Positions 45,752 through 53,728 of a stretch of DNA of 64,000 bases are shown in pieces. Source of the DNA: Deltaproteobacteria bacterium (GTDB lineage: Bacteria; Desulfobacterota; DSM-4660; Desulfatiglandales; Desulfatiglandaceae); contig JAIPDI010000023.1 in assembly GCA_021737785.1 (NCBI GenBank), forward strand, positions 21,972 to 85,971. Direction: 5' to 3'. The notes under the pieces are model-generated. The model did not search any database. It saw nothing but the letters and a program-made list of their open reading frames with translations, and was not told the DNA's origin. A program made the position numbers and the translations under genes. Positions within the stretch are counted from its first letter, which is position 1, and every line of letters begins with the position of its first letter.

Positions 45752-46720
45752 ATGAACCTGACGGATTCCTACAAATGCTGTGTTCTGTGTCCCCGCGGAT
45801 GCGGAGTGGACCGGACGGGCCGTGGCCGAGGTCCGGGGAAGGGCGTATGCGGTGAGACAGATCAGCTCAGGGTCGCTTATGTGGGGCCGCATTTCGGTGA
45901 AGAACCCCCTATTTCCGGGACCAACGGTTCAGGCACCGTCTTTTTTACCGGATGTTCACTCAAATGCGTCTACTGCCAGAATCACCAGATTTCCCATGAG
46001 GCCCTCGGGGTCGCCATAAGCCTGGATGACCTGGCCCTCAGGGTTAGGGAAATGGCGGTGCGAGACCATGTCCACAATATCAATTTCGTGACGCCGGATC
46101 ACTTTTTTCCCCATGTCTTCCGGCTGGTGTCTCTCCTGCGCAAAGCCGGTATTGCCCTGCCGATAGTATACAATCTCTCGGGGTATCAGTTGATCGAGGC
46201 ATTGGCTTCGGCCGAAGATTATGCCGACATCTACCTCCCTGATTTCAAATATTCAGACCCGTTCCTGGCCGCGGCCCTCTCCAGGTGCAGGGATTACCCT
46301 GCCGTGGCCTTAGAGGCCATCTCAATGATGATCCAGCAGAAGGGGTTTCTGGATGCCGTCTCATCCCCACAGACCGCACCGGCCCGAAAGGGGGTCCTGG
46401 TCCGGCATCTCATCCTTCCGGGAAAGGTCCAAAACTCCATAAACGCCCTCACGAGCCTCTTGGTGGAGTTCGGTCCGGGCCTCCCCCTGAGCCTCATGTC
46501 CCAGTATCACCCTGTTCTTCACCACCACGATCCGGACCTGAATCGCCGGGTCGACCGGGATGAGTTCGACGCGGTCCTGTCCCACGCAGAGGCCCTTGGG
46601 TTTGAACACCTCTTCGTCCAGTTTCCGGAAACAGACAATCCCCACCCCGCCGGCGTCTCGCCTTTCCTCCCCGATTTTGAAAAACCGGAGCCTTTTCTCC
46701 AAGACCCGCAACCGATCTGA
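45752..46720 (+). CDS. PflX-like radical SAM protein (COG1313)
   Basis: The 322-residue protein starts with a cysteine motif CCVLCPRGCGVDR and GVCGE, characteristic of PflX-type proteins. The radical SAM motif is in FTGCSLKCVYCQNHQIS. It resembles pyruvate formate-lyase activating enzymes but is not linked to a glycyl radical enzyme here. The start lies 18 bases after the regulator stop. It is the last clearly chromosomal gene before the accessory region. Confidence 0.85.
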   Translation: MNLTDSYKCCVLCPRGCGVDRTGRGRGPGKGVCGETDQLRVAYVGPHFGEEPPISGTNGSGTVFFTGCSLKCVYCQNHQISHEALGVAISLDDLALRVREMAVRDHVHNINFVTPDHFFPHVFRLVSLLRKAGIALPIVYNLSGYQLIEALASAEDYADIYLPDFKYSDPFLAAALSRCRDYPAVALEAISMMIQQKGFLDAVSSPQTAPARKGVLVRHLILPGKVQNSINALTSLLVEFGPGLPLSLMSQYHPVLHHHDPDLNRRVDRDEFDAVLSHAEALGFEHLFVQFPETDNPHPAGVSPFLPDFEKPEPFLQDPQPI

Positions 46721-46724
46721 TTTC

Positions 46725-46841
46725 TAAAACCTTCCTGTACAGGAATATCAACGCGTTCATGGCCTGGTTCCAGGTTGCTGGCGCCACGTTCTTGTTGACG
46801 GCCCCGAGTTCCTCCATCGCTTTACGCTTTGCTGAAGGCAT
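46725..46841 (-). pseudogene. Integron-integrase/tyrosine recombinase fragment
   Basis: The minus-strand frame reads NKNVAPATWNQAMNALIFLY followed by RKVLEI, which matches the SAM-like N-terminal domain of integron integrases and related tyrosine recombinases (around residues 60-90 of the family). Downstream the frame runs into the PflX-like gene in antisense, so the catalytic domain is lost, and the upstream N-terminus is also missing. Orientation, with the N-terminal side facing the plus-strand cassettes, is what an integron requires. Confidence 0.65.
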
Positions 46842-46973
46842 AATATATTGAACTGTCCTCTTCTCGGTTCATGAATGACTTGGCTTTTTTGTCTAAATAA
46901 TCCTTTTCGACTGTTTTTCTTGTTGTAATCATTCTGTCTTTGCATTACAAAAAAGATTTGATATCGCCACAAG

Positions 46974-46985
46974 GCAAATTTGCCC
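46974..46985. promoter_or_regulatory. Palindrome GGCAAATTTGCC upstream of the first cassette
   Basis: A perfect 12-bp palindrome lies 70 bp before the protease start, and a half-site GGGCAAAT recurs about 30 bp further on. It sits in the AT-rich gap where a cassette promoter is expected and could be an operator. The rest of 46842-47055 shows no gene. Confidence 0.3.
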
Positions 46986-47055
46986 GAAAAACGTTCAAAT
47001 ATGAACTTATCAGGGCAAATCTACTTGATAATTAATGGTTATGTGACTTAAAGCA

Positions 47056-47730
47056 ATGGCTTTCTCTATACTAAAGTTATCCTATAATGAGCCAGGCGAT
47101 CCATCGCTGACCGGCGGTATCTGTGGTACAGGTTTTTTCGTAGATGCTTCCACAGCAGTCACTGCGCATCACGTTTTGAATGAGGCAACACTTGCGCCCA
47201 ACGCTGGATACAAAAACGTATTGCTTTGGATGATTTCCCGAAACGGGCCGATCCGTCGTATTGACCAAAGTTGCGTTGATCTGTATCCAGATATCGACAC
47301 CTCTGTTATGCTTTTACAAAGTCCCCAATCGGACTTTGTGGTTTACGATGTCGCATCTAGGGATATTAACGCAGGAACTGCCGTTCACAGCATCGGATAT
47401 GAGGGAAATGCAATGCCTAGAATCGATGCACAATGGCAAGGGCGGGAACTTGTAATTCGTTCAGCCAATTTGGCACAGGCCATCCAAGATAGAGACGGGC
47501 ATGTAAATCGATCACTCACACTTCATATCAACGCGAACGATATTAAAATGCAAGATGTTCGCGGCTTTGAATTATCTTTCGGTAGTCAAGTCGGAATGTC
47601 CGGTGGTCCTGTCGTAGACATCGAAAATGATTGTGTAATCGGAATGCTATCGATCGGGTTGCCCGCTGATGTCAACGTTAAAACACAAACATTCGCAGTA
47701 TCGATCAATGAAATCATGGATCGCATTTAA
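47056..47730 (+). CDS. Trypsin-like serine protease (integron cassette)
   Basis: This 224-residue protein is a chymotrypsin-fold protease with a full triad: histidine in STAVTAHHVLN (near residue 38), aspartate in LYPDIDTSVMLLQ (near 76) and serine in GMSGGPVVD (near 180). There is no signal peptide, so it should act in the cytoplasm. Intracellular trypsin-like domains of this kind often serve in phage-defence or toxin systems, but nothing here proves that. An attC-like site follows ten bases after the stop, marking it as a cassette. Base composition is more AT-rich than the chromosome. Confidence 0.8.
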   Translation: MAFSILKLSYNEPGDPSLTGGICGTGFFVDASTAVTAHHVLNEATLAPNAGYKNVLLWMISRNGPIRRIDQSCVDLYPDIDTSVMLLQSPQSDFVVYDVASRDINAGTAVHSIGYEGNAMPRIDAQWQGRELVIRSANLAQAIQDRDGHVNRSLTLHINANDIKMQDVRGFELSFGSQVGMSGGPVVDIENDCVIGMLSIGLPADVNVKTQTFAVSINEIMDRI

Positions 47731-47739
47731 CGAAATGGC

Positions 47740-47797
47740 ACATAACCTTGCTCTTGCAGCCGACAGCTAATAGCTGCGGCTGAAGAGCCCGTTAGGT
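47740..47797 (+). other. attC-like recombination site 1
   Basis: ACATAAC (R'' consensus RYYYAAC, one mismatch) opens the site and GTTAGGT (R', GTTRRRY, perfect) closes it. Between them GCTCTT-G-CAGCCG pairs with CGGCTG-AAGAGC, leaving one extrahelical G, and CAGCT/AGCTG continue the stem around AAT. An unpaired base in the L arm is a hallmark of attC sites. At 58 bp it matches the smallest known sites. Confidence 0.82.
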
Positions 47798-47812
47798 TCG
47801 CAAGGAGACTCT

Positions 47813-48481
47813 ATGCCACTTGAAGCGAAGACAACCCAGCTTGAGCTAGATGGTCGTTGGGGGCTGGAGGAGCTTTCTGACACAACTAAAGACTATATTC
47901 AGCTATATGGTTTTGCATATTCACTGATCCCTGATTTACCAACTGCACGTCGGGAGGAAATTGACTACATTTACGGAAAATTTCCTTGGAGAGGTGGATA
48001 CAGCACTGTCAACTTTTTCAATCAGCTCTTCCACAAGATTCCACCTAAATTCAGGCCTGAAGTCCAACGCATTCAATATGCCTCGCCTGGCTTCATAGAG
48101 CTAACTGAACTTTTAGCTGTGGCTGTAACAATCGCAGGAATCGTCACTGCGGTATGCAAGTCGCTCGGCACTGTGCACGATCTATATCGCAATATCCAGA
48201 AAGCATCAGTCGATCACGAACTTTCAAAGATTAACCTTGCAAAGGAAGATCTTGAGCTCAAGCAGCGCCAAATTACGTTTTGCGAAAACGCTTCAAAACG
48301 TCTTGTTGACGCATTTGGCCTTACTGATGCGCAAGAGAAGCTTATTGATCAGAAAGTACAGCACAACCCAGTCATGAAGCTAAAGATTCTTCTTTCCGTA
48401 TTCCGCAGGGTTGAGCCTTTGGCAAAGAGGCAGGCCGAGGGTAAGCTCAAAATCACGGGCAAAGAGCATCATCCCAAATGA
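47813..48481 (+). CDS. Hypothetical helical protein with one membrane segment (integron cassette)
   Basis: The 222-residue protein has a soluble N-terminal half, a hydrophobic stretch near residues 98-116 (LTELLAVAVTIAGIVTAVCK), and a coiled-coil-like charged helix near 130-165 (LSKINLAKEDLELKQRQ). AAGGAGA lies six bases before the ATG. I do not recognise the family. It sits between two attC-like sites. A single membrane segment next to a protease cassette would allow an effector role, but that is only a guess. Confidence 0.7.
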   Translation: MPLEAKTTQLELDGRWGLEELSDTTKDYIQLYGFAYSLIPDLPTARREEIDYIYGKFPWRGGYSTVNFFNQLFHKIPPKFRPEVQRIQYASPGFIELTELLAVAVTIAGIVTAVCKSLGTVHDLYRNIQKASVDHELSKINLAKEDLELKQRQITFCENASKRLVDAFGLTDAQEKLIDQKVQHNPVMKLKILLSVFRRVEPLAKRQAEGKLKITGKEHHPK

Positions 48482-48484
48482 GAA

Positions 48485-48546
48485 AACTAACCTCGCTGCT
48501 TAAGTGGACGGCTCGTTTCTCGCCACCTCTGAGCAGTCCGTTGGCC
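48485..48546 (+). other. attC-like recombination site 2
   Basis: AACTAAC lies four bases after the upstream stop and GTTGGCC ends the site, each one mismatch from consensus. CTGCTT pairs with GAGCAG, and the inner arms (AAGTGGACG against CGCCACCTCT) pair imperfectly. Less clean than site 1, but it has the right length, position and orientation. Confidence 0.6.
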
Positions 48547-48556
48547 ATCAAAAAGA

Positions 48557-48926
48557 ATGATGAAAAAAGGCAACATACCTAAAGCCCGCACATATGTTAT
48601 TGAAGGCGCATTAGCCGTCTTGATTTGCTATTTTTTATTTGGTGGAGCGGATTGGTCACCAGCCCTATGGGCAGTGTTTGCATGCAATAGTGGCGATTTG
48701 GATTGTTGTTATGAATGTGCGACATGACGTGCGATTGGAGAGTGCTTCTTCATATTCACTCTGGAAATTATCACTTTCACTTATAATGGCACTCAGTATA
48801 GTTTCTGTCTCAATTTGGAAACACTCGGTATGGCTTTTTATGGTAAGTATAGCCCTTGGTGTAGTTTGGATTGGGGATCTACGGTCTTATAGAGCTGCCC
48901 GTGGCCAACAAAACATTCAAGATTGA
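48557..48926 (+). pseudogene. Small four-helix membrane protein, frameshifted (integron cassette)
   Basis: A frame starting at 48557 or 48560 encodes MKKGNIPKARTYVIEGALAV, reading on into LICYFLFGGADWSPALWAVF, and then runs into a stop. A second frame starting near 48670 encodes IVAIWIVVMNVR, LWKLSLSLIMALSIVSVSIW and VWLFMVSIALGVVWIG and ends at 48926. Joined across one frameshift near 48665-48690 they give a protein of about 120 residues with four membrane helices. The start lies 11-14 bases after the attC-like core, the standard cassette spacing. Confidence 0.55.
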
Positions 48927-49158
48927 CTGGAAGGGTCGGGCGGCCTTTCCCATTTATAAATTTGCAGGTTCCTGTAGTCCATGGGTGTCTGAGCTTTTAT
49001 TCATCCTGCCCAACTTAATTCTGCGTTCGGCTGGCTCGAAAGGAAATAGATGACGGAACAAAAGCCACAGTTCCCATATCCGGAATATGAGGGGCGCCGG
49101 AAAAGGTGCTCGATCAAGCGACTAAGGACTACTTGACGTTGTTGAATAACATGACAAA

Positions 49159-49885
49159 ATGGGTAGATGCTTTGTCGTGAAAATGCGCACATCCTATAAT
49201 CTCCTGTCAAGAGAAAAAGCAATATCTTTGACAAAAGGTATATTCACCTTAACCCGGTTCGCGCAGGCATTGTTGAGGATCTCAAGGCATTGCTACCCCT
49301 ATTGCGGACACAGCGCAGTAATGGGCAAGAGGAAGAGTCCCTGGCAGGACGTGGACTATGTTCTTGGCTATTTTGGCAGAACAGCAAAAGGCGCCAGAAA
49401 GGCGTATATCGAGTACGCGGGTGTCGGCATCACCCAGGGCCGGCGCGAGGATCTGACAGGTGGGGATTGGTTCGCAGTGCCGGCGGGTGGTCTGAGGTTA
49501 CGGAACTGAGACGTCAGGGCCAAGATCATGTGATGAGTGACGAGCGAATTCTGGGTGATTCAAAGTTTGTAGAGTCAGTGCTCAAGCAGTCGGCGGAAAC
49601 GTATGACCGGCATTACGAACTCAAGCGCCACGGTGTTGACCTGGATCGAATTATTGAAAGGGTGGCGAAAATCTATGGAATGGAACCGCGAGAGATCCTG
49701 TGCAGGGGCAAGCAGCAGTGAAGGGTCAGGGCAAGGAGTTTGTGCTGTTTTTGGGCTGTCAACGAGTTAGGCATGTCCCTTCGAGAACTGGCGAGGCGGC
49801 TGAAACTGAGTCCACCAGCAGTGGGTTTCTCTGTGGAAAGGGGGGAGGCGATTGCGCATGAGAACGGATACCGATTGCTCGACTA
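49159..49885 (+). pseudogene. IS200/RAYT-type transposase remnant, left copy
   Basis: The 3' two-thirds of a Y1_Tnp-type transposase are visible in several frames: YIHLNPVRAGIVEDLK, then YVLGYFGRTAKGARKAYIEY, GVGITQGRREDL, DERILGDSKFVESVL and a C-terminal helix-turn-helix (LRELARRLKLSPPAVGFSVE). The catalytic HUH part and start codon are missing. A small deletion near 49290 and later stops break the frame. A nearly identical copy lies at 62013-62744 in the same orientation. Confidence 0.85.
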
Positions 49886-49974
49886 ACCATCATAATTTTC
49901 TATCCGCGTCCCCAAAACCAATGGGAAAACCTTAACCTTAAATCCGAATTCCGTCCTTATTGTTGTATTTTTCT

Positions 49975-50003
49975 TTGACAGGGTATATTTGGGACGGTAT
50001 ATG
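49975..50003 (+). promoter_or_regulatory. Sigma-70 promoter of the radical SAM/ABC operon
   Basis: TTGACA and TATATG are separated by exactly 17 bases, ending 36 bases before the radical SAM start codon. This is the best promoter match in the window. It lies just inside the left transposase remnant, so the cargo has its own promoter. Confidence 0.7.
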
Positions 50004-50039
50004 TTAAAAGACCACATCTCCTAACCGGTTGCGGACCCC

Positions 50040-51170
50040 ATGGAAGACCTGAAAGAAAAAATCGAAAAAAATGCTGAAAACGAAAGAGACGTTAGCCCGT
50101 TTCGGACCGCCAGCATTATGGTAAACAGGGTCTGCAATTTAAAATGCCCCCATTGCGACATCCCTCAAAAGTATACGAGCCGGGCAAGGATGTTGTCCGG
50201 CGAACAGTGGGTCGAAGTTATAAAAACCCTGGACCGGGAAATAGACCTCAGACTGGTGGCGGTCTCGGCCCGCGAACCCCTCACGCCGGGCTCCACCCGG
50301 TCAAAGACCTTGCGGATCGTCGACTCTGCCCGAAAAAGAGGCAAAATCTCCGGCATTGTCACCAATGGATACTATCTGAAAGGGGCATTGCCCGAAATCT
50401 CTTCCTCTGGCCTTGTGATGGACTACATGGATGTTTCCCTTGAGGGCCCCAGGGAAGTGGATGAAAAGGTTCGGGGAAAAGGACACTTCGACAGGGTGGT
50501 GGCCGCCATAAACGACGAAAAGTTGATGAAGACGACAGAGAAGTTCTTCATATCCTTCACCCTGAATGCATGGAACTGCGGGCCCGATACGCTCAAATCC
50601 TTTCTTCACTGGATGCTCAAAACCTTTCACGAACCGCGGCTCGCCGTCCTTGCACTTTACCCCAACCAACACGTCCCCGAAGAGTTGTGGCTGACGGACG
50701 ATCAATTCCTCCGGGCTCTTGAAATTCTACTTGAGGTTTCAGGCAAATTCAGTGATATTTTCATAGACGCCTTTTCCGGAAGCATCCCCGGTTTTCGCGA
50801 AATCGTACAAAAAAAATATCTCCCGGGAAAAGGTGAACTTTTAAGGGACGACACCGGTATGCTGTGGGGATTCGTGGGCGAAAACCTCTACGTGAGATAT
50901 GAAAACATTCGTGATGTGGCGCGATATCAGGTGCGCGTCACGCCCGAGGGCCGTCTGATCATGCCGAGGGACCTGGAAGCGGAGGACTATCTCCGCTCCG
51001 CTAGGAGTTCGGTTTTATCCGCGGATTGGAACAATACCCTGAACGGCATTCTGGATGAAATAAACAGGATCGAGGAAGCGGTTGATCCCAAATGTCTGGA
51101 TCAGAGGTGTTTCCCGGCGTGCCGGGGAGACAACTTGCGATGTGCATTCATAAACGGAGGGCCAAAATGA
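50040..51170 (+). CDS. Radical SAM protein with C-terminal cysteine cluster
   Basis: This 376-residue protein has the radical SAM motif CNLKCPHC at residues 32-39. Where most family members have GGEP, it has SAREPLTPG, keeping the glutamate. At the C-terminus four cysteines (C352, C357, C361, C368; CLDQRCFPACRGDNLRC) could bind a second iron-sulphur cluster, as in SPASM/twitch proteins that modify peptides. Other conserved-looking stretches are GIVTNGYYLKG and MDYMDVSLEGP. No good Shine-Dalgarno precedes the ATG. It overlaps the binding-protein gene by ATGA. Peptide modification is a reasonable inference but not shown. Confidence 0.85.
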   Translation: MEDLKEKIEKNAENERDVSPFRTASIMVNRVCNLKCPHCDIPQKYTSRARMLSGEQWVEVIKTLDREIDLRLVAVSAREPLTPGSTRSKTLRIVDSARKRGKISGIVTNGYYLKGALPEISSSGLVMDYMDVSLEGPREVDEKVRGKGHFDRVVAAINDEKLMKTTEKFFISFTLNAWNCGPDTLKSFLHWMLKTFHEPRLAVLALYPNQHVPEELWLTDDQFLRALEILLEVSGKFSDIFIDAFSGSIPGFREIVQKKYLPGKGELLRDDTGMLWGFVGENLYVRYENIRDVARYQVRVTPEGRLIMPRDLEAEDYLRSARSSVLSADWNNTLNGILDEINRIEEAVDPKCLDQRCFPACRGDNLRCAFINGGPK

Positions 51171-52858
51171 GCATCAGAAGAATGTGGCCGCAACTCCTTG
51201 TTATTTTCGTTTGCGCCTTTGCATTTCCCGTCTTTTTGGTTTGGGGCCAAGGCGGAAACATGGAACCGATCAAGGAATCGACGGCTTCCCGAACGACCGG
51301 GCAGTTTGATCCCCCGAAACCCTGGACCCTCAGGGATTCGGCCATGAGCAATATGACCAGTTTCGATCCGGTGAAGGTTGTCGATGCTTTCAGCGTAGAC
51401 ATCTTGGCCAACGTGTACGAAGGACTCGTGAATGTTTCGGCGGAAGGCAGGCCCGTACCGGGCCTCGCGGAATCGTGGCAGCACTCCGATGATGGCCGCA
51501 CATGGATTTTTCACCTGCGAAAAGGGGTGAAATTCCATCCCCTGACCGAGTGCGATTTCAAGGTCCCCGAGGAAGTAACCGCAAAAGACGTCGTATATTC
51601 CTTCAAAAGGACCCTTTCCGCTTCCGGATCCGTAACCTCCTGGATATTCACGGATATTCTGGAAGGTGCCGCTGAATTTGCCGCGGGGAAAACAAAGGGA
51701 ATAAAAGGGCTCGAAATCATTGACGACCACACCCTTAAGATTCATCTCACAAAACCCTTTTTCCTGGCTTCAAAACTGACCTTTAACGGTACGTGGATAT
51801 ACCCGGCGGGCATTGTGGAAGCATGCGGCAAGGAATTTCTTTCATCCCACGAGGTCGGAACGGGGCCATACATCATCAAGGAATTCATCCCCGACGACAG
51901 GATCGTGTTGACGCGGTTTGATTCTTACCGGACAGAGCACCACCAGGCCCCTGAAACGGTGGTCATACGTATTTTCAGCGATCCCCTGGCCGCCATGGAA
52001 TCTTTTGCGCGGGGCGAACTGGATATGGTGGAAGCCGGAATCAGTACCCTGCCCAAGGCAAGAAAGCTTGTGTCCCAAGGGAACAAGATGGTCTCCGCCA
52101 AAGGGAATTATCTGGATTACCTCTGCATGAACGACCAGGAGCCCCCTTTCAATGATATAAGGGTGCGGCGGGCATTGAACATGGCGGTAAACCGGGAGGT
52201 ACTGGCCAGCTTGCTCGGGGACTTCGGCGTGCCCGCCTACGGCTACATCCCTCCCTTTTCCCCGGCCTATCGGGGGACCGCACGAATAAAAGAGGAAGGG
52301 TTCCGATTCGATCCCGCCGGCGCCAAGGCATTGTTGACGGAGTACTTGGCTGAAAAAAACCTTTCTTCGCTCGATCTTGAACTCGTGATTGATTCCGGGG
52401 AATTGCCTGAAACCATCGGCCAGTTCGTAACGGCGCAAATAGAAAAGGAGTTGCCCGAGGTAACGGTTTCTCTCAAGAAAATCACCTTTCCGGCAATGCT
52501 CCAGATGGCATTCAGCGGCAAGGGGAAGTTCTTCCGCATATGGTGGAATATCGTAACGCCGGGAGAATTCATGTATTTCCTCTTTTTCTTCCCGGGCCAG
52601 GACCCGCCGGGGGGATTCAACCTTTCTTTTTATGACTCAAAAATCTTTCCCCAAAAATACGCCGAGGTCATGGGAACCCTTGATGATGAAGAACGCAGGC
52701 AAGGGGTTCAACAGCTTGAAGACATATTGATCCGGGACGCCGCCGCCATTCCTCTTTTGCACAAGACCTACCATTTTCTGGAGAGAAAGGGCATTACGTG
52801 TCCCATTAACGGGCTGTTGAGAAAGCCGTATATTTTTTCCATAAAAACGGACGGTTAG
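51167..52858 (+). CDS. Dipeptide/oligopeptide-type ABC substrate-binding protein (SBP_bac_5)
   Basis: The ATG at 51167 overlaps the radical SAM stop and has GGAGGG five bases upstream. A Sec signal (LLVIFVCAFAFPVFLVWG) precedes a full family 5 binding protein of 563 residues: SFDPVKVVDAFSVDILANVY, LAESWQHSDDGRTWIFHLRKG, VRRALNMAVNREVLA and PLLHKTYHFLERKG. Family members bind peptides, nickel or metal chelates. No lipobox cysteine is seen, so it is probably free in the periplasm. It is followed six bases later by the permease genes. Confidence 0.92.
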   Translation: MSIRRMWPQLLVIFVCAFAFPVFLVWGQGGNMEPIKESTASRTTGQFDPPKPWTLRDSAMSNMTSFDPVKVVDAFSVDILANVYEGLVNVSAEGRPVPGLAESWQHSDDGRTWIFHLRKGVKFHPLTECDFKVPEEVTAKDVVYSFKRTLSASGSVTSWIFTDILEGAAEFAAGKTKGIKGLEIIDDHTLKIHLTKPFFLASKLTFNGTWIYPAGIVEACGKEFLSSHEVGTGPYIIKEFIPDDRIVLTRFDSYRTEHHQAPETVVIRIFSDPLAAMESFARGELDMVEAGISTLPKARKLVSQGNKMVSAKGNYLDYLCMNDQEPPFNDIRVRRALNMAVNREVLASLLGDFGVPAYGYIPPFSPAYRGTARIKEEGFRFDPAGAKALLTEYLAEKNLSSLDLELVIDSGELPETIGQFVTAQIEKELPEVTVSLKKITFPAMLQMAFSGKGKFFRIWWNIVTPGEFMYFLFFFPGQDPPGGFNLSFYDSKIFPQKYAEVMGTLDDEERRQGVQQLEDILIRDAAAIPLLHKTYHFLERKGITCPINGLLRKPYIFSIKTDG

Positions 52859-52864
52859 AAACCG

Positions 52865-53728
52865 ATGACGGCTTACGTTGCCAGGTCCCTGTTTGTGATC
52901 ATACTCGGAGTCTTTTTCTCCTTTGGCCTGTTTTATGTTCTGCCCGACCCGGCCTACAGAATCGCCGGGGGTTTCGCGGATAAGACGGCCGTTACGTCCA
53001 TCCGAAAAAACCTCAACCTTGACCAGCCCGTTTTCAAGCGGTTTGTCATGCTGGTCTCCGACGTGGCGGCCGGAAAATTGAAGAGCTTTTACACGGACCG
53101 ACCCGTTTTGGGTCTTGCTCTCGAAAAGCTGAAGATCAGCCTGATGGTCGGAGTCTGGGGGTTGATTTTCATATTCTTTTGGGGAGGGGTTCTGGTTGCG
53201 GGGCAATCCGTGGCTCCCCGGCTCAGAAAGTGGGTGGAGACCGTTTCCAACACGGCGGCGGTTGTGCCGGTGTTCATCTTCTCCATTTTGCTGCTTTTTT
53301 TATCGACCTCCTGGGACTTGCCAAAGGAGGCCTGCGCTGGGATGGCCCTTTCCGTTTTTCCGGCGATTCTTCTGAGCAGCAATATCGTCTTGCGGCTTCA
53401 TGAAGCAAAACGCGCTCCCTACGCGCTGATCGCCAGGGGCTACGGGCTCGGCAAAACCGTCATGTTTAGGCGGATAGTGCATGAACTGTCCCCCTCCTTT
53501 GTTATTTTAAGCAATTCGTTGATTTTTTTTCTGATTGCGGGGCTCGCAGTGGTTGAGGAAGTATTCGGCATTCCCGGAATGGGGCATTGGTTCCTGCGAT
53601 CGGCCCTGCGACTGGATCTTCCGGTGCTGTTCGTGGTTTCCATCCTTCTCGCCGCAGGCGTGGTCTTGCTGGACCTGGCGAACAGAATGGTGGTGTGGAC
53701 CCTTGACCCGAGACAGAGGGCAAAATGA
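52865..53728 (+). CDS. ABC transporter permease, DppB/OppB-like
   Basis: This 287-residue permease begins with the typical family N-terminus YVARSLFVIILGVFFSFGLF and has about six helices. The EAA-type cytoplasmic loop reads LIARGYGLGKTVMFRRIVHE, and VEEVFGIPGMGHWFLRSALR is a signature of DppB-type subunits. It is shorter than usual because the periplasmic loop after helix 1 is reduced. Its stop overlaps the start of the second permease by ATGA. Confidence 0.9.
   Translation: MTAYVARSLFVIILGVFFSFGLFYVLPDPAYRIAGGFADKTAVTSIRKNLNLDQPVFKRFVMLVSDVAAGKLKSFYTDRPVLGLALEKLKISLMVGVWGLIFIFFWGGVLVAGQSVAPRLRKWVETVSNTAAVVPVFIFSILLLFLSTSWDLPKEACAGMALSVFPAILLSSNIVLRLHEAKRAPYALIARGYGLGKTVMFRRIVHELSPSFVILSNSLIFFLIAGLAVVEEVFGIPGMGHWFLRSALRLDLPVLFVVSILLAAGVVLLDLANRMVVWTLDPRQRAK

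Larger units (their letters stand above)
46725..48960. mobile_element. Decayed integron: integrase remnant plus two or three gene cassettes
   Basis: The order is integrase fragment (minus), an AT-rich 215-bp gap where attI and a cassette promoter would sit, then plus-strand genes. Each gene is followed within 10 bases by an attC-like hairpin ending in a GTTRRRY-type core, and the next gene starts 15-25 bases beyond that core. Cassettes: trypsin-like protease, 222-residue protein, frameshifted membrane protein. The recombinase is dead, so new capture would need help from elsewhere. Confidence 0.65.

Noticed and set aside
46732..46745. 14-bp palindrome TTCCTGTACAGGAA
   Set aside because: It lies within the integrase-fragment codons for LYRKV and is probably coincidental rather than an operator.
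48903..49150. Third complete attC site (GCCCAAC at about 49010 with GTTGAAT at about 49141)
   Set aside because: Both core boxes match consensus, but the sequence between them has no complementary arms; only a half-site near 48903 remains plausible.
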